Assembly (NCBI GenBank): GCA_003248935.1
Contig: QFQF01000010.1
Span: 1 to 64,000 of the forward strand
Length of the DNA: 64,000 bases
Source of the DNA: Sphingobium sp.
Lineage (GTDB): Bacteria; Pseudomonadota; Alphaproteobacteria; Sphingomonadales; Sphingomonadaceae
Direction of reading: 5' to 3'
In this document: in pieces, positions 59,926 to 64,000 of the stretch
Layout: each line of letters opens with the position of its first letter
How positions within the stretch are numbered: position 1 is the stretch's first letter
Program-made: the position numbers and the translations under genes
The notes under the pieces: generated by a model
The model's input: the letters and a program-made list of their open reading frames with translations, nothing else
The model's database searches: none
Told to the model about the DNA's origin: nothing

Positions 59926-60309
59926 CTATTTACACTTAACCTGCTTCTTGTCCCGGTCGATCTTGCGGCCCAGCAGCGCACCACCGCCCGCGCCGAGCAG
60001 GGTGCCGAGCGTGCCGCCCGCGATCACATTGCCCAGCACGCCACCTGCCAGACCGCCGATGACAAGGCCGGTCGTACCGTCGTTCCGCTTGCAGTAATAG
60101 CGCCCGTCGCTGCCGCGATAGACGCGGTCTTTCTCCGACAGGCGACGCTCGCGCGTGCGGCGGCGGTCGTCATAATGCTCGGCCGGATCCCAGTCATGAT
60201 CGCGGTCGCCATCCCAGCGATGGTCGCTCTGGGCCATTGCCGGCGCAGGCGCGACGGCGATCGGTGCTGCCATGACCGCAACCATGATTGCGGCTGTCGT
60301 TCGTTTCAT
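59926..60309 (-). CDS. glycine-zipper 2TM domain protein
   Basis: 127 aa. Signal peptide (ending AMAQS), an Asp/Arg-rich segment (DGDRDHDWDPAEHYDDRRR), a cysteine-containing YYCKRNDG block and a glycine-zipper region (LVIGGLAGGVLGNVIAGG, LLGAGGGALLGRKID). Similar to the Rickettsia 17-kDa antigen-like family, thought to sit in the outer membrane or periplasm. ATG at 60309 gives the signal peptide. Confidence 0.8.
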   Translation of the reverse strand: MKRTTAAIMVAVMAAPIAVAPAPAMAQSDHRWDGDRDHDWDPAEHYDDRRRTRERRLSEKDRVYRGSDGRYYCKRNDGTTGLVIGGLAGGVLGNVIAGGTLGTLLGAGGGALLGRKIDRDKKQVKCK

Positions 60310-60333
60310 CACGGGATTGTCTCCTTCGCTCCA

Positions 60334-60375
60334 CGTGTTTCGAGCTATGTGTCTCAAGCTACGTGCCTCAAACTC
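60334..60375. repeat. three tandem 14-bp imperfect repeats
   Basis: Units at 60334-60347, 60348-60361 and 60362-60375, of the form YGTGYYTCRARCTM. They sit 25-66 bp upstream of the glycine-zipper gene and about 150 bp upstream of tonB. The spacing is more than one helical turn, so co-operative protein binding is conceivable. Confidence 0.6.
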
Positions 60376-60527
60376 CGGCCTGAAAAACGATGTGGAGGCG
60401 AAATGTTTCCCGCCGCGCCATCGTTATCCGTCCCGTCCAACCCGGCTGCGGTGCAACCCGACGAGTGTTCGGTCGTTGCCCCGGAAGCAAAAGCCACAAC
60501 CGAAACTATGCCCGCCCGCGTGTCGCC

Positions 60528-61295
60528 ATGATGAACGCCCACCCCTCTCCCGGAGACCGGATCAAGGCCGGAGCCGCCGTGCTGCTGATCCACGCGATCA
60601 TGGGCTATGCGCTGCTCACCGGGCTGGGCGTTGCTCCCGTGCCCCTGACGCGCGACGCGGCATTGACGCTCTTCACCGTGCTTCCGGAACCGCCCAGGCC
60701 CGAACCCAAGCCCGTCGCCCCTGCCCCCCGGCAGCAGAGCCCGCGCAAGGAGGGCGCTGCGGCGCCGCCCAACATCCGATCGAAACCGAGAGATATCGCA
60801 GCGCCGCCGCCGATCGTGCGTACGCCGGTACCGCCACCCCTCATATTGCCTCCGCGCGCCGCGAACGGCCCCGACCTGACGCAAGGCGCCGCGCAACGCC
60901 CCGGGCCCGGAACGGGCGCGGGCGGCTCCGGCGACGGCACCGGAAGCGGCGATGCGGGTGATGGGGACGGCGGCGGTGGAGGCACGCCTCCGCGCCTGAT
61001 TTCCGGCCGGATCAGGGATTCGGACTTTCCCCGCTCGCTTGCGGAGGCGGGGGTCGGCGGTACGGTGGGCGTGCGCTATGTGGTGGAGGTGAACGGCCGC
61101 GTCACCCGATGCGCGGTCACGCGGTCAAGCGGCAACATGGAACTGGATGCCATTACCTGCCGCCTTATCGAGCAGCGTTTCCGCTACCGCCCGTCGCGCG
61201 ACGACTATGGCGACCCGGTGCCATCCGTCATCGTGGAGAACCACAGCTGGATCGTGGAGGACATGCCGACGCCTCACCCCGGTGACGACAGGTGA
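60528..61295 (+). CDS. energy transducer TonB-family protein
   Basis: 255 aa. N-terminal membrane anchor (AGAAVLLIHAIMGYALLTGL), a Pro-rich then Gly/Asp-rich periplasmic spacer (about 60-170), and a TonB C-terminal domain (GGTVGVRYVVEVNGRVTRCAVTRSSGN, LIEQRFRYRP). It could energise receptors such as those at 8.8-11.2 kb and 63.6 kb. exbB/exbD are not adjacent. Confidence 0.88.
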   Translation: MMNAHPSPGDRIKAGAAVLLIHAIMGYALLTGLGVAPVPLTRDAALTLFTVLPEPPRPEPKPVAPAPRQQSPRKEGAAAPPNIRSKPRDIAAPPPIVRTPVPPPLILPPRAANGPDLTQGAAQRPGPGTGAGGSGDGTGSGDAGDGDGGGGGTPPRLISGRIRDSDFPRSLAEAGVGGTVGVRYVVEVNGRVTRCAVTRSSGNMELDAITCRLIEQRFRYRPSRDDYGDPVPSVIVENHSWIVEDMPTPHPGDDR

Positions 61296-61308
61296 CGATG
61301 GCGCGCCC

Positions 61309-62808
61309 TCAGGCCTGCGCCGATTGTCCGACCACGCGGTTCCGTCCGCCGTCCTTCGCCGCATAGAGTGCCGCGTCGGCGCTGGCCACCAGCATATCCG
61401 CCGCGCTGTCGTCCACCTGATCGACATGGCCGACACCGATACTGACGGTGACGAAGCCCGCCGGTGCCGGTGAAGCCAGCGTGAGATTTTGCACCGCCGC
61501 GCGCATCGCCTCCGCAAGGGATTGCGCCTGCACCAGGCTGGTCGCGGGGAGGATCGCGGCAAACTCCTCGCCGCCATAGCGCGCCACCAGATCGCCGCCG
61601 CGCGACACGGTCGCGGCCAGCGCGCCGCCAACCGCGCGCAGGCGCTGATCACCGACCGGGTGCCCGTAGCTGTCGTTCAGCATCTTGAAGTGATCGATGT
61701 CGATCATCAGCAGTGCAAGCCCGTCCCCGTTCCGGCGGGCACGTGCCCATTCACGGCGCAGGCCATCGTCGAACCTGCGGCGATTGGGCAGTCCGGTCAG
61801 CGCATCGACGAGGGAGAGCTCCGCCAGCCGGTCCTGCTCATCATAGCTGTGCATCTGCACCAGCACATTGCGCGCGCCGTATCCCAGCGTCGCTGTGACG
61901 AACCCGGCGATCGCCAGCGCCGGGTCGATCCGAACCAGCAATGCAGAGACCATCATCAGCGTCGCGGGCAACATCAGCGGGCTCCCGGCACGCACCGCCC
62001 GCTCCATACGGGTCGTCGCCGTGACCTGAACCGGAACCGGCGCGGGCCGGCGAAGTGCCGACACGGCCAGCAGGATGAACGGGAGGCCGATCACGGCATC
62101 GGACAGGCCACCATACGCGGCGTCGCCAGCGTAATGATTGATAACGAACGCCGTCAGCAGATAGGCCGAGGCATAGAACAGCAGTGTGCCGAAATAGTCC
62201 GCCCGGTCGCCGCCGCGCCCGGCCAGAAAGCGAACGCCTGCGAACAGGGCGATGAAGCCGTTCTCCACATCGAACATCAATTGCATGGCCGGGACGCCGC
62301 CGTCGGGCCGAACCGCGACGGTCCAGGTGAAGACGAAGAACAGGACGCCCAGCAATCCGGCGAGCGCACCATCCACCAGCCGCACCGGCCACCCCTCGCC
62401 CGCGGGACTGGCGACGGTGAAGATCAGCGGCACGCCGTACAGGACGAACAACAGCATCGTCACGCGGGTCGCCATATCCTCGTGCACGGCCTGCGAGAGG
62501 AGAAGGAAATTGCCGGCCATACCCCCGGCCCAGAGCAGCATCGCGCCGCCGAGCGCGATCCATTCTCCCCTGTCCGCTGCACCCTGCGCACGCACAAGGC
62601 ACGCACCACCGGCCAGCAGCGGCGCGGCCGTCAGCAAAAGGAGAGAGACAACCTCCCGGGCGAACGACGGTGAGAAGGCCAGGGCGAGCAGATGCGCGGC
62701 CGGGTACAGCAGGAGAACACCGACACTGTACGAGTGCGCGAGCCCGGACCGCCCGCCTCTGTCCGTATCATCTCTTCCCGACACAAGCGCATGCAACGCC
62801 TTCGCCAT
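61309..62808 (-). CDS. membrane-bound diguanylate cyclase (GGDEF)
   Basis: 499 aa. N-terminal region of about nine or ten hydrophobic helices (up to about residue 320), then a GGDEF domain: DALTGLPNRRRFDDGL, DIDHFKMLNDSYGHPVGD and the active site YGGEEFAAIL. It should make cyclic-di-GMP. No RxxD inhibitory site is evident just before GGEEF. The ATG at 62808 is preferred over a GTG at 62823. Convergent with tonB, 13 bp apart. Confidence 0.9.
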   Translation of the reverse strand: MAKALHALVSGRDDTDRGGRSGLAHSYSVGVLLLYPAAHLLALAFSPSFAREVVSLLLLTAAPLLAGGACLVRAQGAADRGEWIALGGAMLLWAGGMAGNFLLLSQAVHEDMATRVTMLLFVLYGVPLIFTVASPAGEGWPVRLVDGALAGLLGVLFFVFTWTVAVRPDGGVPAMQLMFDVENGFIALFAGVRFLAGRGGDRADYFGTLLFYASAYLLTAFVINHYAGDAAYGGLSDAVIGLPFILLAVSALRRPAPVPVQVTATTRMERAVRAGSPLMLPATLMMVSALLVRIDPALAIAGFVTATLGYGARNVLVQMHSYDEQDRLAELSLVDALTGLPNRRRFDDGLRREWARARRNGDGLALLMIDIDHFKMLNDSYGHPVGDQRLRAVGGALAATVSRGGDLVARYGGEEFAAILPATSLVQAQSLAEAMRAAVQNLTLASPAPAGFVTVSIGVGHVDQVDDSAADMLVASADAALYAAKDGGRNRVVGQSAQA

Positions 62809-62926
62809 GTCCACACCATCCACAGCCCAGTGGATCGATCATCGCACGGGAATGGTTAGGAAAAAGTAGATCATGCGGGGCGCCCGCCGCAAAACCGGGC
62901 GTTGTATCAGATTATCCGGACGTTGC

Positions 62927-63418
62927 TCAGATCACCACGCCGGTCGCCGTCAGGCAGGCGAAACTGGCACAGGCGATCAGGCTGGCGACTGTACGGACAT
63001 GGTTCCATTGCAGCCACGGCCGGGCGTAGGCGGCCCAGTCGTCCGACGGATCGGCGTGCGACGTCGCGATCGCCGCGAGCCGGTTGTTAAGCGGCACGTT
63101 GTACCGCATCGTCACCACCACCACGCCCCCGACATAGAGCGCCGCGCCAAGGACGGAAAGCCAGACGGCCGCGTCACCGCGACTGGACAGCGACAGTGCC
63201 GCAGCGGCCACGGCGATTACCGCGGTGCCAAAGAATATCCCGAGGAACAGCGGATTAAGGACGGTCGCGTTGATCCGCTGCATGGCCATGATCGCCTGCG
63301 CCGCAGGCAGGCGGTCCAGCGCATGCAGCACGAAATTGGAGAAGGCAAAGAACAGGCCGCCGATCAGGCCCGTGCCGATCGTCGCCGCGATTATCAGGGT
63401 CGCCTCCAATGCCGTCAT
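62927..63418 (-). CDS. DUF1772-family membrane protein
   Basis: 163 aa with four membrane helices. Typical segments IGTGLIGGLFFAFSNFVLHAL, MQRINATVLNPLFLG, VPLNNRLA and WNHVRTVASL. The family includes fungal anthrone oxygenases. Bacterial members are uncharacterised. ATG at 63418 fits the family length. Confidence 0.85.
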   Translation of the reverse strand: MTALEATLIIAATIGTGLIGGLFFAFSNFVLHALDRLPAAQAIMAMQRINATVLNPLFLGIFFGTAVIAVAAAALSLSSRGDAAVWLSVLGAALYVGGVVVVTMRYNVPLNNRLAAIATSHADPSDDWAAYARPWLQWNHVRTVASLIACASFACLTATGVVI

Positions 63419-63521
63419 GCATTCCCCCGCCCGTGCGGCGTCATGAAGCCGCGGGCAAGCGATAGCATGCCACCACCGGATGAAAAGCGCGAATATTCCG
63501 CATCCGGCACGAAGCGATCCG

Positions 63522-63553
63522 AAAAATGGCGGCGGGCACAACCACCCGCCACC
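63522..63553 (-). terminator. rho-independent terminator of the TonB-receptor gene at the right edge
   Basis: On the minus strand, arms 63553-63545 and 63536-63528 form a 9-bp stem with one G-U pair and an 8-base loop. After one A there is a run of five T (63526-63522). 10 bp after the stop. Confidence 0.85.
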
Positions 63554-63562
63554 GGAGGACGA

Positions 63563-64000
63563 TCAGAAGCCGAGCGTCACGGTGCCGAACCACTGGCGCG
63601 GCGCAATCGGGAACGCGTTGAAGGTGCCGCTCGCCGCGCCGATGCTCAGCGTCGAGGCCCCCTTCTTGTTGGTGATGTTCGTGACATTGAGGGCGACGCT
63701 CGCCTTCTTCACGAACATGCCGTCGGACAGCGGGATATCGACGGCCACGCGGCCGGACATGGTGAAGACGCTCGGCACCGACAGGTCGTTGGTGTAGGTG
63801 GCGTAGCGCTTGCCCATATAGTCACCGATCAACTGGACATCGACGATGCTGTAGCTGGCGGTGGCGACGAACTTGTACAGCCAGTCGGGCGATCCCGGTA
63901 CTTTCTTCCCCGCCGTCGCGATCGTTGCCGTACCGCTCGTATAGTCGTCCTGATATTTCGAGTTGTTGTATGACAGGGCGTTGTAGAGCGAGAAGTGCTG
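63563..64000 (-). CDS. TonB-dependent receptor, C-terminal part (runs off the window)
   Basis: The last 145 residues are visible. They form alternating barrel strands (LYNALSYNNSKYQDDY, WLYKFVATASYSIVDVQLIGDY, ASVALNVTNITNKKG) and end in WFGTVTLGF, with the C-terminal Phe needed for outer-membrane insertion. The rest lies beyond base 64000. Ligand unknown. Confidence 0.85.
   Translation of the reverse strand, partial: QHFSLYNALSYNNSKYQDDYTSGTATIATAGKKVPGSPDWLYKFVATASYSIVDVQLIGDYMGKRYATYTNDLSVPSVFTMSGRVAVDIPLSDGMFVKKASVALNVTNITNKKGASTLSIGAASGTFNAFPIAPRQWFGTVTLGF

Noticed and set aside
1..64000. CRISPR arrays, insertion sequences, prophage or integron
   Set aside because: No regularly spaced repeats, transposase, integrase or phage structural genes. 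Inverted repeats found are local hairpins.

Overview
The window looks like a chromosomal segment of a sphingomonad (Alphaproteobacteria, Sphingomonadales). Coding DNA is GC-rich. Alphaproteobacterial markers are present: an NDUFA12-type complex I accessory protein, a DUF2155 protein, a DUF3035/BamF-like lipoprotein, a RegB/RegA redox two-component system, a zinc-free type-B L36, and two TonB-dependent receptors. The genus cannot be fixed from this sequence. Nearly all of the DNA is ordinary chromosome with short intergenic gaps and many 4-base ATGA/GTGA stop-start overlaps. I see no insertion sequence, prophage, integron or CRISPR array.

Layout. 0.25-3.9 kb: a minus-strand operon xseB-ispA-coaD-peptidylprolyl isomerase-queA. 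4.1-6.8 kb: two secreted proteins, then alanine dehydrogenase facing its probable Lrp-type regulator. 6.9-12.9 kb: cytochrome b561, then a metal/siderophore uptake operon (DUF2946, TonB receptor, PepSY membrane protein) and a DUF1338/HglS-type oxygenase. 13-19 kb: a PYROXD2-like oxidoreductase, a dicarboxylate/glutamate-type symporter, Zur and dxs. 19-26 kb: a housekeeping minus-strand run purE-purK-folA-ribF-ileS-lspA-BamF-like lipoprotein, with gpmA upstream. 26.9-29 kb: a dienelactone hydrolase, then an ECF41 sigma factor with its carboxymuconolactone decarboxylase-family partner. 29-33.8 kb: bestrophin, methyltransferase, MmyB-type regulator, M14 carboxypeptidase and DUF4136 lipoprotein. 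34-41.7 kb: L36, an M19 dipeptidase plus penicillin-acylase-family pair, and a PaoABC-type periplasmic aldehyde oxidoreductase. 41.8-46.3 kb: a DUF2853-OmpA fusion, a 2-oxoglutarate/Fe(II) oxygenase, a DUF192 lipoprotein and an exported class V aminotransferase. 46.3-54.5 kb: cyoABCD-surf1-regB-regA with a divergent MFS transporter. 54.7-59.8 kb: NDUFA12, DUF2155, aat, tRNA-Trp, secE, nusG, an ArsR/AHSA1 pair, rplK and rplA. 59.9-64 kb: glycine-zipper protein, TonB, a membrane diguanylate cyclase, a DUF1772 protein and the 3' part of a second TonB receptor.

The most system-like parts are three. First, the terminal quinol oxidase, its SURF1 assembly factor and the RegBA redox sensor are translationally chained in one operon. 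Second, the ECF41/CMD module has an exact TGTCACA-N16-CGTC promoter in front of it. Third, an ArsR/AHSA1 module with an 11-4-11 palindrome sits between nusG and rplK. Three separate gene borders carry triplicated 13-, 14- or 16-bp tandem repeats, and the convergent aat and DUF2155 genes overlap by 238 bp. I found no convincing wholly new system. The listed oddities are the best leads.
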